Part shown: piece after piece, positions 24,385 through 33,774 of the stretch
How the letters are laid out: every line of letters starts with the position of its first letter
How positions within the stretch are numbered: the stretch's first letter is position 1
Source: Kribbella sp. ALI-6-A
GTDB lineage: Bacteria > Actinomycetota > Actinomycetes > Propionibacteriales > Kribbellaceae
Length of the DNA: 64,000 bases
Reading direction: 5' to 3'
Assembly: GCF_001984195.1 (NCBI RefSeq)
Contig: NZ_MTQN01000010.1
Location: 558,001 to 622,000, forward strand
Notes under the pieces: generated by a model
Told to the model about the DNA's origin: nothing
The model's input: only the letters and a program-made list of their open reading frames with translations
Database searches by the model: none
Translations under genes and position numbers: made by a program

Positions 24385-25569
24385 GTGACTTCGCCATTCA
24401 CCGAGACCAGCGGTCAGGCTCGCCACAAGGGGTTCGCGGAGCTGGCCGCTCAGGGACCGTTGCAGTACCTGACTTTGTTCACCGGAGTGCCGGTCTGGCT
24501 CGTCACCGGGTACGCCGAAGCGCGGGAGTTGCTGGCTCATCCGGACGTCGTCAGGTCGCCGCTGGACGGACCGCACCGCGACCACGTGTTCGACAGCCTG
24601 GTCAATTCGATGGACCGGCACATGCTCAGCGCCAATCCGCCCGACCACACCCGGCTGCGCAAGCTCGTGTCGGGAGCGTTCACGCGCCGGCGGATCGAGC
24701 TGCTCGAGCCGCGAATCCGCGAGATCGCATCCGGGCTGCTCGACGAGATGGCCGCGGCGGACGGGCCGGTCGACCTGGTCAACGCCTACAGCTATCCACT
24801 GCCGATCACCGTCATCTCCGAACTGCTCGGCATCCCGGCCATCCGCCGCGACGACTTCCGCCGCTGGTCCTCGGTGGTGGTGAACGCGTCCGTGCACCCG
24901 CCCGAGGTGTACGTCGAGAGCGCGCTCGCGATGGTCGAGTTCATCCATGAGCTGATCGAGGACCGCCGGGTGGTCGCGCCGTCCGACGACCTGCTCTCCG
25001 CGCTGATCGCGGCCCGCGACGGCGGCGACCGGCTGAGCACCGACGAGCTCACCTCGATGGTCTTCCTGCTGCTCGCCGCCGGCCACGAGACCACGGTCAG
25101 CCTGATCACCAACGGCGTACACGCGCTGCTCACCCACCCCGACCAACTCGCGCTGCTCAAGGCCGAGCCCGAGCGGCTCCCGGCGGCCGTCGAGGAACTG
25201 ATCCGGTACGACGGCCCGCTGCAGGCCGCGATCCCGTACGTCGCGGCGGCGCCGATCGAGGTCGCCGGGCGGACGATCCGTACCGGCGAGGTGATCGTGT
25301 TCGCGCTGACCGCGGCCAACCGTGACGACGCGCGGTTCGGGAACGGAGCCGAGCTCGACATCACCCGGACCGAGAACCAGCACCTCGGCTTCGGACACGG
25401 CATCCACCACTGCCTGGGCGCGCCGCTGGCCCGGCTCGAGGGCCGGATCGCGCTCGGCCTGCTGTTCGACCGGTTCCCCGGCCTGCGCCTGGCCGAACCG
25501 GGCGCCGATCCGCACCGTCATCCGGGCCTGTTGATGAACGGTATTTCCGAGCTCCCGGTGCTGCTGTGA
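24385..25569 (+). CDS. Cytochrome P450
   Basis: From GTG at 24385 the product has 394 residues, normal for bacterial P450s. The I-helix AAGHETTVS, the ExxR in EELIRYDGP and the heme loop FGHGIHHCLGAPLARLEG, with the ligand Cys at about 343, are all intact. A longer frame begins at a GTG overlapping the LAL stop, but its 38 extra residues are Arg/Ser-rich and not P450-like. It should hydroxylate a hydrophobic substrate using a ferredoxin and reductase encoded elsewhere (fdxA lies near 53.7 kb). Confidence 0.93.
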   Translation: MTSPFTETSGQARHKGFAELAAQGPLQYLTLFTGVPVWLVTGYAEARELLAHPDVVRSPLDGPHRDHVFDSLVNSMDRHMLSANPPDHTRLRKLVSGAFTRRRIELLEPRIREIASGLLDEMAAADGPVDLVNAYSYPLPITVISELLGIPAIRRDDFRRWSSVVVNASVHPPEVYVESALAMVEFIHELIEDRRVVAPSDDLLSALIAARDGGDRLSTDELTSMVFLLLAAGHETTVSLITNGVHALLTHPDQLALLKAEPERLPAAVEELIRYDGPLQAAIPYVAAAPIEVAGRTIRTGEVIVFALTAANRDDARFGNGAELDITRTENQHLGFGHGIHHCLGAPLARLEGRIALGLLFDRFPGLRLAEPGADPHRHPGLLMNGISELPVLL

Positions 25570-25576
25570 ACAGCGG

Positions 25577-26284
25577 GTGAATTCCTCGCCGGACGGGCCG
25601 AATCACAGCGTTGGGATTGGGATCACCTTGACACCGGATGGCATGCTCGGGGGCGTGACAGAGTTGATGGAGGCCGCCCGAGAGCTGCTCAGCATGGCGA
25701 TGGCCTCGCATTGGCTGCTGCTCGTCCTGTTCCTCGCGGCGTTGATCGACGCCGTGTTCCCGGTGATCCCGAGCGAGGGACTGATCGTCACCGCCGGGAT
25801 GGCGGCCGCGGCCGGCCATCAGAACCTGCTGCTCGTGATCGTGCTGGCGATGGTCGGCTCGGTGATCGGCGAGTGCGTCTGCTACTTCCTGGGCCGCGGC
25901 TCCGGGCCCGCCCTGCGCCGCTGGATGCGCCGCCGCGACGCGCGGCAGGCGATGTACGAGAAGGTCAGCACGGCGCTGCACACCCGCGGCGGGCTGATCC
26001 TGATGACGGTCCGCTACATCCCCGGCGCCCGGATGGTCGCCACGCTGACCGCCGGCGCCACGGCGTACTCGTTCCGCAAGTTCGTGCTGTTCACCGCGGC
26101 CGGGGTCACCGTCGCGTACACCTACGTCGCGCTGCTCGGTTACCTCGGCGGTGACGCGTTCGCGCACGACTCGCTGAAGGCGCTCGCGTTCAGCCTGAGC
26201 CTGGCCTTCACGATCGGTCTGGTGCTGGAAACGACGCGGCGGATCGTCGCGCGCCGCAAGGCCGTCCGGGTCGCGGCCGAGTAA
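25577..26284 (+). CDS. DedA family membrane protein
   Basis: The frame gives 235 residues with the SNARE-associated/DedA core: hydrophobic segments, FPVIPSEGLIV with the conserved Pro/Glu, GSVIGECVCYFLGRG with Gly/Glu, and RYIPGARMVATLTAGATAYS with the family arginine. Members are membrane proteins linked to lipid-carrier transport and membrane stress. The start is uncertain: GTG 25577 lies 7 bases after the P450 stop, and ATG 25643 or GTG 25655 would remove a non-conserved N-terminus. Confidence 0.85.
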   Translation: MNSSPDGPNHSVGIGITLTPDGMLGGVTELMEAARELLSMAMASHWLLLVLFLAALIDAVFPVIPSEGLIVTAGMAAAAGHQNLLLVIVLAMVGSVIGECVCYFLGRGSGPALRRWMRRRDARQAMYEKVSTALHTRGGLILMTVRYIPGARMVATLTAGATAYSFRKFVLFTAAGVTVAYTYVALLGYLGGDAFAHDSLKALAFSLSLAFTIGLVLETTRRIVARRKAVRVAAE

Positions 26285-26412
26285 CGAAGTACCGGACGCT
26301 TCCGACCCGGCCGCGTGTCTTCGGCCAACCGGATCGCCGGTTCGTGCGTCAGTAGCGGTATGACGGGGGCACACAACTGGGGGACTGTCCGGGGCGACGT
26401 CGTGGCCGAGGC

Positions 26413-27549
26413 ATGCTGAGGCGCCGGCGACTGATCGCATCGACGATGGTGGTGGCGGCAGTGGCCGCCGGGTGCGCGGACACCGCGCCACAGGCCTCGT
26501 CCGGCCCGCCCGCGAAATCCCCGTCCGGTACGCCGACGGCGAAGCCGAGCGAGCCGGACCCCACCACCATGCTGTCGCCGAGGGTCAAACCGCCGTCCGC
26601 CGCGCCGGTGACCAGGTCCTTTCCGGCGAAGCTGCCGAACGGCGAACCGCCGCTGTTCGTGGTCGTCTCGTTCGACGGCGCCGGCGACCTCGCGCTCTGG
26701 TCGCACTGGCGCAAGATCGCCCAGCAGGTCGACGCGCGGATGACGTTCTTCCTGTCCGGCCCGTACCTGTATCCCGAGTCCCGCAAGACCGACTACAAAC
26801 CGGCGTACCACAACCCCGGCGCCTCCGACATCGGCTGGGCCGTGCCGGACAACGCGGTCGAGCGGGCCACCGTGCTGCGCCGGGCGATTGCCGAGGGCCA
26901 CGAGATCGGCACCCACGCGAACGGGCACTTCTGCGGCAAGAACGGGATCGAGCGCTGGTCGGTCGCCCAGTGGAAGGCCGAGTTCGTTGCCTTCGACAAG
27001 ATGGTCGAGACCGGGCCGTCACTGGCCGCGGGCAAGCCGCTCGCCGCGCCGTTCGATCCGTCCACGGTGAAGGGCATGCGCACGCCGTGCCTGGAGGGCA
27101 GGCGGCCGGCGTACCGGCAGGTGATGCGGCAGCGCGGCATGCTGTACGACGCGTCCGAGCCCGGGTACATCGCCTGGCCGAAGAAGAAGGACGGCGTCTG
27201 GGACTTCCCGCTGCAGTCGGTCGAGCTGGCCGGCACGGGCAAGAGCACGCTGACGATGGACTACAACCTCTGGTACAGCCAGACCAAGGCCCGCAAGGCG
27301 CCGCTCGCGCACGCGCCGAAGCTGAAGGCCCAGGTGCTCGCGACGTACCGGCAGGCGCTGGCGCGGTCGCGGGCGGGCAACAACCCGCCGCTGTTCCTCG
27401 GCAACCATTTCAACCGGTGGAACAACAGCGTCTACTCCGACTCGCTCACGACCTTCGTCCAGGAGACCTGCAAGCAGCCCGACGTCCGCTGCGTGAGCAA
27501 CGTCGAGCTGATCGCCTGGCTGACCAAGTACGGCGTCCCTAAAGGCTGA
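26413..27549 (+). CDS. Polysaccharide deacetylase-like lipoprotein
   Basis: The 378-residue protein begins with Arg-rich and hydrophobic segments ending in a lipobox (VAAGC, Cys21), so it is probably a lipoprotein. A Ser/Pro/Thr linker follows, then a NodB-like domain with VVVSFDGAGDL, a FFLSGPYLY strand and EGHEIGTHANGHFCG. Only one Asp of the usual DDG pair is present. It may be a divergent deacetylase. Its 3' end overlaps the convergent gene at 27539 by 11 bases. Confidence 0.8.
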   Translation: MLRRRRLIASTMVVAAVAAGCADTAPQASSGPPAKSPSGTPTAKPSEPDPTTMLSPRVKPPSAAPVTRSFPAKLPNGEPPLFVVVSFDGAGDLALWSHWRKIAQQVDARMTFFLSGPYLYPESRKTDYKPAYHNPGASDIGWAVPDNAVERATVLRRAIAEGHEIGTHANGHFCGKNGIERWSVAQWKAEFVAFDKMVETGPSLAAGKPLAAPFDPSTVKGMRTPCLEGRRPAYRQVMRQRGMLYDASEPGYIAWPKKKDGVWDFPLQSVELAGTGKSTLTMDYNLWYSQTKARKAPLAHAPKLKAQVLATYRQALARSRAGNNPPLFLGNHFNRWNNSVYSDSLTTFVQETCKQPDVRCVSNVELIAWLTKYGVPKG

Positions 27550-28363
27550 GGTAGCCGAACCCGGTCTGCCACGTCCCGCCGGCCTTGATCCGCTCGACGA
27601 TCAGCCGCTGCAGCGCGGTGTCCTGCGGGAACTCGTCCAGCTTGCCGAGGTCGTGGCTGCGGAAGGTGAAGAAGATCGCGCTGTCCTGGGAGTCGTACGG
27701 TTCGCCGTACGGCGTGAAGCGGCGGCCGAAGCGGACCATGTTCGAGTCCTGCGGCAGGTGGTCGAGCAGGTAGGGGTCGATCAGCCAGGAGCCGAGCGTC
27801 GCGGTCTTCACCGGGTGCTCGGGGAAGTGCTCGGCGAAAAACGCGCGGGCCTGGTCGAAGCTGTCGTCGACGGACTCCGGCGTCAGCGGACCGGTCTCCG
27901 GGATGTGCACGCCGAGCACCCACTCACCGGGCTCGACACCGGGCACCGGGTGGGCGTCGGGCACCGGGTGGATCAGGAACTGCAGCCGGCCGAGCGCGTA
28001 CAGGGCGCCGGTCCAGTACGTCGTCACCCACCAGTGCGTCTCGAGCCCGAACGATCCGTGCGTGCGCCGGTGGACCTTCAGTTGCTGACCGAGATCGGCG
28101 AGCGTGGCCCAGCTGATCTCGTCGCTGATCCCGCGCTCCTGGTGGTAGCGGCGGATGTCCGGCAGCGTCTCCAGGTAGGCCGCCAGTGAGACCATCGGGT
28201 CGTCCGGCGCCTCCAGCTCACCCTCGACCGGTACGCCGCCGATCGCCTTGCGCAGCTCCTCGGCGAAGCCGGCGACCAGCGCCGGGTCGACGTCCAGTTT
28301 CTCGGTGTCGGCCTGGTCCTCGGCACTGAACCCCAGCAGTCGGTACTCGTCAGCAGTCGTCAC
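27539..28363 (-). CDS. Acyltransferase-domain (GNAT-like) protein
   Basis: The 274-residue protein matches actinobacterial proteins described as acyltransferase domain-containing, with N-terminal NAT_N and C-terminal GNAT_C parts. Recognisable pieces are ISWATLADLGQQLKVHRRTH, TTYWTGALYALGRLQFLIHP and LGVHIPETGPLTPESVDDSF. No catalytic role has been shown for this group as far as I know. It appears monocistronic. Confidence 0.7.
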   Translation of the reverse strand: MTTADEYRLLGFSAEDQADTEKLDVDPALVAGFAEELRKAIGGVPVEGELEAPDDPMVSLAAYLETLPDIRRYHQERGISDEISWATLADLGQQLKVHRRTHGSFGLETHWWVTTYWTGALYALGRLQFLIHPVPDAHPVPGVEPGEWVLGVHIPETGPLTPESVDDSFDQARAFFAEHFPEHPVKTATLGSWLIDPYLLDHLPQDSNMVRFGRRFTPYGEPYDSQDSAIFFTFRSHDLGKLDEFPQDTALQRLIVERIKAGGTWQTGFGYLSL

Positions 28364-28397
28364 GCGTCCAGCATGTCAGATTGTCACGGCGTGCCGT

Positions 28398-28429
28398 CTC
28401 CGGCCGGTGCCGACTGCCACCGGCCGGAG
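28398..28429 (-). terminator. Hairpin terminator of the phosphodiester glycosidase gene
   Basis: CTCCGGCCGGTG (28398-28409) and CACCGGCCGGAG (28418-28429) form a perfect 12-bp stem with an 8-base loop. On the minus strand it begins six bases after the stop codon of the gene at 28436. Confidence 0.7.
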
Positions 28430-28435
28430 GACGGG

Positions 28436-29707
28436 TCAGCGCCGGTACTTCGCGTCGACGTAGACCAGGGCGTCGCCGACGGCGCGTTCGGCGCCGGACG
28501 GGCGGTTGACCAGGGCACCGTTGACGGCCATCGCGGTGGAGCCGCCGCCGTCGAGGTTCATCGCGTTGTGCAGGCCGAGTGCCTTGGCCAGGGCGGCGGA
28601 CTCGCCCATCGTCGTTCCGACACTGGTGGTCTGCCGGCCGTCGACGGTGACGAACACGAGCTTGCCGTCCTTGGTGGTGCCGGCGATGGTCCGCGGGTTG
28701 CGGTCGTTGAAGCTGCCGCCGGTCGGCTGCTCGACGACCTCGCCGTCGCGGACCAGCAGGCCGCGGCCGGTCACGCCGTACAGGCTGTTGCGGAGGGCAA
28801 CCTTCTTGCCCTGCTCGTCGCGCACGGCCAGCGAGGTGCTGACACAGCCACCGGCGAGGGTCTGGAAGACGGCGACGGTGTCGTGGCCGGTGGCCTGCAC
28901 CGAGGTCTGGCCGGCGGTCAGCGCCGTACCGCGGGTGGTGGCGGTGCGCACGACGCAGCCGCGCTGGTCGAGCACGACCTCGATCCCGGCACCGGCCGGC
29001 GTCGAGGCGGCGAACTCGGGCGTGAACAGGACGACGTCACCGGCGGCGGTGCAGTCGGTCTGGTCGGCCAGTGCCGTACAGGCGGCGGGCACGACCGGCG
29101 GGTGGTTGACGAACTCCAGCGGCAGCACCGCCTCGGTCTTCTTGTTCTTGAGGCTGCCGGTCCAGCTCAGGTGCCCGATCAGCGCCTTGCTGGTCTTCGC
29201 GTCGACCACGAAGTTGGTCTCGGCCGGGTCGGTCAGCGGCTCGCTCAGCAGCTTGCCGTCGAAGATGCCCAGGCCGACCGGGTCACCGGGGTACTGCTGG
29301 CTGGCGGTGAAGGTGAAGAACGACGCGTTCACGCCGGCCAGCGCGCCGGCGCCGCGGACCAGGTCGGTGGTCTTCTCGGTCCGGGCCAGGTCCGGGCCGT
29401 ACGTCGCCTTGACGTGGCCCTTGGCCTCGTCGGGATCGACGGTGAGCACGTTGATCGACCACGGACCACGCGTGGTGGTGTTGATCTGGTCCGCCGGCGC
29501 CGGCTCGGTGCCGCGCACGATGCGGGTCAGACTGACGCCGTCGGTCAGGGTCTGGGAACTGCGGGTCTCGGTGAGGTTCTGGTCGCCCAGCGGCAGCGTC
29601 AGGCTGCCGGCGGCGCTGGCGCCGGCCGGGGCGATGCTGAGACCGGCGATCGCGGCCAGCAGGACAGCACCGGCCGCGGCGACGCGCGGTCGTACGGAAG
29701 AAGTCAT
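28436..29707 (-). CDS. Secreted phosphodiester glycosidase (NAGPA domain)
   Basis: From ATG at 29707 the protein has 423 residues with a Sec signal peptide (about 1-33, ending ASAAG). The C-terminal half has the NAGPA/DUF2233 hallmarks GVNASFFTF, TIAGTTKDGKLVFVTVDGRQ and NLDGGGSTAM. These enzymes cleave phosphodiester-linked sugars, probably in the envelope. Two Cys pairs in the middle suggest disulfides. Confidence 0.9.
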   Translation of the reverse strand: MTSSVRPRVAAAGAVLLAAIAGLSIAPAGASAAGSLTLPLGDQNLTETRSSQTLTDGVSLTRIVRGTEPAPADQINTTTRGPWSINVLTVDPDEAKGHVKATYGPDLARTEKTTDLVRGAGALAGVNASFFTFTASQQYPGDPVGLGIFDGKLLSEPLTDPAETNFVVDAKTSKALIGHLSWTGSLKNKKTEAVLPLEFVNHPPVVPAACTALADQTDCTAAGDVVLFTPEFAASTPAGAGIEVVLDQRGCVVRTATTRGTALTAGQTSVQATGHDTVAVFQTLAGGCVSTSLAVRDEQGKKVALRNSLYGVTGRGLLVRDGEVVEQPTGGSFNDRNPRTIAGTTKDGKLVFVTVDGRQTTSVGTTMGESAALAKALGLHNAMNLDGGGSTAMAVNGALVNRPSGAERAVGDALVYVDAKYRR

Positions 29708-29790
29708 GCCGTGCACTCAACTCGACCGGAGAAAACTTTCGGCCGATTTGGTTGACCGGTAAGCAACTTCCGCATGACGCTTCGGGGGCG

Positions 29791-30078
29791 TCAGGCCGCC
29801 GCGGTGTCGATGTGCCGGGCGAGCACCAGGTCGTCGTCGGTGATGCCGCCGGCTTCGTGGCTGGAGACGCGGAAGGTGATCGTGGTGTAGCGGATGTCGA
29901 TGTCGGGGTGGTGGTTCATCGACTCGGCCAGCTGGGCGACCGTGGCCACCAGCCGGATCCCGTCCAGGAAACTCTCCTTCTGCACGCTGCGGACCAGCGC
30001 GTTGTCCGCCACCTTCCACTCCGGAAGCAGGTCGCGGATTGCCGCGTCGATCTGGTCGTCGGTCAGCAGCTCAGCCAT
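29791..30078 (-). CDS. Pterin-4a-carbinolamine dehydratase
   Basis: From ATG at 30078 the protein is 95 residues with the PCD signature NHHPDIDIRYTTITFRVSSH and the ILD-type start LTDDQIDAAIRDLLPEWKV. It dehydrates 4a-hydroxytetrahydrobiopterin or acts in pterin recycling. It lies 10 bases downstream of the MFS gene, so it is probably co-transcribed. A short hairpin (TGACGC/GCGTCA) includes the stop codon. Confidence 0.93.
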   Translation of the reverse strand: MAELLTDDQIDAAIRDLLPEWKVADNALVRSVQKESFLDGIRLVATVAQLAESMNHHPDIDIRYTTITFRVSSHEAGGITDDDLVLARHIDTAAA

Positions 30079-30088
30079 GCGGCACACT

Positions 30089-31516
30089 CTAGCGGTGAAC
30101 GCGCGGCACTCTGGCCGAGGTGAGCAGGGCGGCCAGCGCCAGGGCGGCGGACGTGGTGATGATGGCGCCGAAGACCCAGCCGGTCGGGTGGTCGGCGTTG
30201 ACGGCGAGCAGCGTGCCGAAGAGTGCGAAGACCGCCGCGATGCTCATCGTGCCGGCCATCTGGGCGGCGCTGCTGTTGCGGCCGGAGTTCGTCGCGTCGG
30301 ACAGGTCGAGGGTGAGGACGGAGACGCTGGAGGAGTTGAGGCCCATGCCGATTCCGGCGATCGCCCAGCAGATCAGACCGGGCCAGGTGGTGGAGGTCCA
30401 CGCCAAGAGCGACGTACCGGTGATGCCGAGGGTCATCAGGGCGAGGCCGGTGCGCAGGACGGTCAGACGGTCGAGCCCGTGGTCGCGTCCCTGTAGCCAG
30501 GAACCGACGGCCCAGCTGACGCCGGTGATCGACAAGGTGACGCCCGCGCGGGACGGGCTGAAGTCGTGTAGCAGCGTGAGGAGCAGTGGGAGATAGGCAC
30601 CGGCGCCGGCGAACGCCGCACCGCCGAGGCCGCGGACCGCGACGACCGCCGGGAAGCCGCGCCGTGCGACGAACGTGCCGGCCGGCATCACCCGTACGGC
30701 GGCGACGGCGAGCACGAGCAGACTGACCGGGATCGCGACCCAGGCGGCGATCGCGTGCGCCTCGAGCTGGTCGCCGGCCCAGGACAGCGCGAACAACGCG
30801 ACCGAAGCGGCGAATGCCCAGGGCAACAAAGCACGCGCGGCGGCGAGCGCGTCCGCGTCGCGACCGGCGGTGGGTTCGTCGGCCCCGCGATCCGCGGCGC
30901 CGCCGGCGTCGGTCGTCGGGTTCGCGATCAGGCGCAGCGCGGGACGAAGGCACAACCAGCTCGGCACCAGCAGGAGCAGCGCGCCGAGAAACACCCAGCG
31001 CCACCCGACCTGCTCGGTCACCAGTCCGGTCAGCACCGGACCGACCACCGACGGCAGGATCCACATCGCGGCGAACAACGAGAACATCCGCGGCCGCAGG
31101 GCGGCGGGCAGCGCACGCGCGACCAGGACCATCAGCGCGACGTCGAGCAGTCCCTCGGCGAAGCCGCTCAGCAGCCGGCCCCCGATCACCATCGGCATCG
31201 ACTGCGCCGTACCGACCAGGAGCTGCGCGAGCGCGAACGTGATAGCGCCCGCCCGCAACGCGGCGACCGGGCCCCGTCGGTCCGCCCACAACCCGGCGAT
31301 CGCGAGCGACACCAGGTACGACGCGTTCGGGGCCGCGTTCGCGAGCCCGAAGCTGCTCAGCGCGTCGAACTCACGGACCATCGTCGGCAGCGCCGTACCG
31401 ACAGCGCGGTTCTCGAAAGCGGCCAGGGTGACCAGGCCGACCACGCCCAGCACGAGCGCGAGGTGCTCGCGACCGAACAGCCGGGCAGGGGCTTGCACTG
31501 CGTGCTCCGAAGACAT
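30089..31516 (-). CDS. MFS drug transporter (EmrB/QacA-like)
   Basis: From ATG at 31516 the protein has 475 residues with 12 to 14 hydrophobic segments. The MFS motif A region is LWADRRGPVAALRAG and the antiporter motif C region is WILPSVVGPVLTGLVTEQVG. It should export small molecules using the proton gradient. The gene is 34 bases after the ABC1 kinase gene and 10 bases before the pterin dehydratase, which suggests one transcript. Confidence 0.9.
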   Translation of the reverse strand: MSSEHAVQAPARLFGREHLALVLGVVGLVTLAAFENRAVGTALPTMVREFDALSSFGLANAAPNASYLVSLAIAGLWADRRGPVAALRAGAITFALAQLLVGTAQSMPMVIGGRLLSGFAEGLLDVALMVLVARALPAALRPRMFSLFAAMWILPSVVGPVLTGLVTEQVGWRWVFLGALLLLVPSWLCLRPALRLIANPTTDAGGAADRGADEPTAGRDADALAAARALLPWAFAASVALFALSWAGDQLEAHAIAAWVAIPVSLLVLAVAAVRVMPAGTFVARRGFPAVVAVRGLGGAAFAGAGAYLPLLLTLLHDFSPSRAGVTLSITGVSWAVGSWLQGRDHGLDRLTVLRTGLALMTLGITGTSLLAWTSTTWPGLICWAIAGIGMGLNSSSVSVLTLDLSDATNSGRNSSAAQMAGTMSIAAVFALFGTLLAVNADHPTGWVFGAIITTSAALALAALLTSARVPRVHR

Positions 31517-31550
31517 GCGCCCGATCCTCAATGCTCAAGCCTGCTTGAAG

Positions 31551-33530
31551 TCAAGGGCGTTGTGCCTCCGGCAGCCGGAAGATCAGCACCAGCACCCGGA
31601 GGACGAGCACCGCGCAGATCACCAGCAGGTTGTAGCCGAAGAGCTGGAACAGCGTCATCGACTCGGTCACCTGCGGGCCGCCCGGCGTACCGAGCAGGAG
31701 GACGGCCATCACGCCGGCGGTGGCGCCGAGAATCGCCAGCAGGGCTTGGTGCAGCATGGCGGTGACGTGCCGCCGGTCGCGTTCGTCGGCGAACAGGCGG
31801 ACGTTCAGGCCGAGCCGGCCGGATTCGGCGGCCGCGGCGATCCGGTCGATGCGGCGGGGCAGCCGGCGCAGCATCGGGAGCAGAGTGGCGAGCTCCTCGG
31901 TCGCCGTACGGCGGAGGGCGTCCGGAGCGAGCCGGTCCGTCACGTGCGCGGTGGCGAACTGCCGGGAGGCGGCGATCAGGTCGAAGCCGGGGGACAGCCG
32001 CGAGATCGTGCCCTCGATCGTGGCCAGGGCGCGGAAGACCGCCGCGACCTCGGGCGGGACGCCGAGTCCGTGCACGGTGATGATGCGGAACAGGTCGTTG
32101 AACAGCGCCGGACCGAGCGCGGCGCCCGCACCGAGATGCCGGGCCATGAACTGGCCGACCGCGCGTTCGAGCGCGTGCTCGTCGACCACGTCCGGCCGGT
32201 CGACGATCTCCAGCAGTGCGTCCGTGGCGGCGACCGGGTCACCGTGGTCGACGCCGAGCAGGAACCGCTGCAGGGCTTCCCGCGTGGACGGATCGAGGCG
32301 GCCGACCGAGCCGAGGTCGAGCATGCCGAGCCGGCCGTCGGCGAGCAGCAGGAAGTTGCCCGGATGCGGATCCGCGTGGAAGACGCCGTCGATCGCGACC
32401 TGGCTCAGCAGGCAGTCGAACAGCACCCGCGCCAGCCGCGCGCCGTCCTGTCCCCGCTCGGCCAGGACGGCGGCAGCGCTGCCCAGCCCGACCCCGTCCA
32501 GCCGTTGCATGGTGAGCACCCGATGGGTCGACAGCCGCGGATGCAGCTCCGGTACGACGACGTCGGCGTTCGTGGCAACCGCCCGGCCGGCCGCGACGGT
32601 GGCCATGTTGCTGGCCTCGACGGTGAAGTCGAGCTCCTCCATCATCGCGTCGGCGAATCCCTCGGCCAGCGCGCGCACGCCCATCGACCGGCCCCAGTCG
32701 GTGTTGCGCTCCAGCATCCGGGCCAGCCGGCGCACGATGTCGAGGTCGCGCTGGACCAGCGCGGTGATGCCCGGGCGCTGGACCTTCACGACGACGTCCG
32801 CGCCGGTGTCGGCCAGCCGCGCGGTGTAGACCTGTGCGACCGACGCGGCGGCCAGCGGCTCGGTGTCGAAATCGGCGAAGATCTGGTGCGGGTGGGCGCC
32901 GAGCTCCTCGGTGAGCGCCTGCTCGACCTCCGGCCAGGGCGCGGGGGAGACCTGGTCCTGCAGGCGGCTGAGCTCGGCCGCGACCGACGCGGGGATCACG
33001 TCGCTGCGGGTGGACAGCACCTGGCCGAGCTTCACGAAGGTGACGCCGGCTTCGTCCAGTGCCAGGCGCAGGGAGCGAGCGAGGTCGGCCTGCCCGGCGG
33101 CGTCCTCGCGGCCGGGGCGACGGCGGCCGCGCAGGTACGGGCCGAGACCACGGCGTACGGCGATGCGCAGGATCTGCAGGTACCGGCGGGTGCGGGAGAT
33201 CCGGCCGCCGACGTCGCGGCGCAGATCGCGCACCCGCGGCAACGAGCCGGTCGGGACGAGCGCCTCGGACAGCACCAGAAAGATCAGCCCGGTGAGCATC
33301 GAGCAGATCGCGGTCAGCCCGAGGTACGCCGCGGCAGCGCCGGTCGAACCGGTCCAGGGCAACGGGCCGACCAGGGCGTTCATCACGGGGCTGAAGATCA
33401 CCAGCGTGAGGAACGCGCCGATCGCCAGCCGGCCCAGCCCGAACCGCACACCGAGCAGGCGCTGGGACACCGGCACGAAGATCACCATGAAGATGACGAG
33501 GTTGACCAGGCCGATCAGCAGGACGTCCAT
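31551..33530 (-). CDS. ABC1/UbiB-family atypical kinase, membrane-anchored
   Basis: The 659-residue protein (ATG at 33530) has three or four N-terminal membrane segments (about residues 1-95) and an ABC1/AarF kinase domain. The KxGQ motif (TFVKLGQVLSTRSD), the Ala-rich loop (AAASVAQVYTARL), the catalytic HADPHPGNFLLL and LDLGSVG are intact. UbiB-type proteins are ATPases linked to quinone or isoprenoid-lipid handling. In actinobacteria that use menaquinone the exact target is unknown. It is the first gene of the unit with MFS and PCD. Confidence 0.9.
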   Translation of the reverse strand: MDVLLIGLVNLVIFMVIFVPVSQRLLGVRFGLGRLAIGAFLTLVIFSPVMNALVGPLPWTGSTGAAAAYLGLTAICSMLTGLIFLVLSEALVPTGSLPRVRDLRRDVGGRISRTRRYLQILRIAVRRGLGPYLRGRRRPGREDAAGQADLARSLRLALDEAGVTFVKLGQVLSTRSDVIPASVAAELSRLQDQVSPAPWPEVEQALTEELGAHPHQIFADFDTEPLAAASVAQVYTARLADTGADVVVKVQRPGITALVQRDLDIVRRLARMLERNTDWGRSMGVRALAEGFADAMMEELDFTVEASNMATVAAGRAVATNADVVVPELHPRLSTHRVLTMQRLDGVGLGSAAAVLAERGQDGARLARVLFDCLLSQVAIDGVFHADPHPGNFLLLADGRLGMLDLGSVGRLDPSTREALQRFLLGVDHGDPVAATDALLEIVDRPDVVDEHALERAVGQFMARHLGAGAALGPALFNDLFRIITVHGLGVPPEVAAVFRALATIEGTISRLSPGFDLIAASRQFATAHVTDRLAPDALRRTATEELATLLPMLRRLPRRIDRIAAAAESGRLGLNVRLFADERDRRHVTAMLHQALLAILGATAGVMAVLLLGTPGGPQVTESMTLFQLFGYNLLVICAVLVLRVLVLIFRLPEAQRP

Positions 33531-33721
33531 GCCGAGCACCCTAGAAGACAGAACGTGGCGAATGTCTCACCCGCACAGGTGAAGCAGATCCCCCACAAGA
33601 GTGAACCGCCCCCGAGCCGGCGGGCTCGGGGAGGGGAAGGCGGGAGGGGTCAGCGCAGCGGCGGGATCGTGAGCGAGCGCGGCGAAGCGTCCGGGGCGGC
33701 CGCCGCCTCCCCACCCCCAAC

Positions 33722-33762
33722 GCAGCAACCCCCGGGCCGCGGAGCGGGCCGGGGGTTGCTGC
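33722..33762 (-). terminator. Terminator of the sdh operon
   Basis: GCAGCAACCCCCGG (33722-33735) and CCGGGGGTTGCTGC (33749-33762) make a perfect 14-bp stem. On the minus strand it starts 12 bases after the sdhB stop. A second hairpin (CCCCGAGCC/GGCTCGGGG, 33610-33631) lies further downstream before the ABC1 gene. Nothing else is seen in 33540-33774. Confidence 0.8.
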
Positions 33763-33774
33763 GTCACGATCAGC

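Noticed and set aside
25577-25655. TTGACA at about 25629 as a promoter inside the DedA frame
   Set aside because: There is no matching -10 element at the right distance; it only adds doubt about the DedA start.
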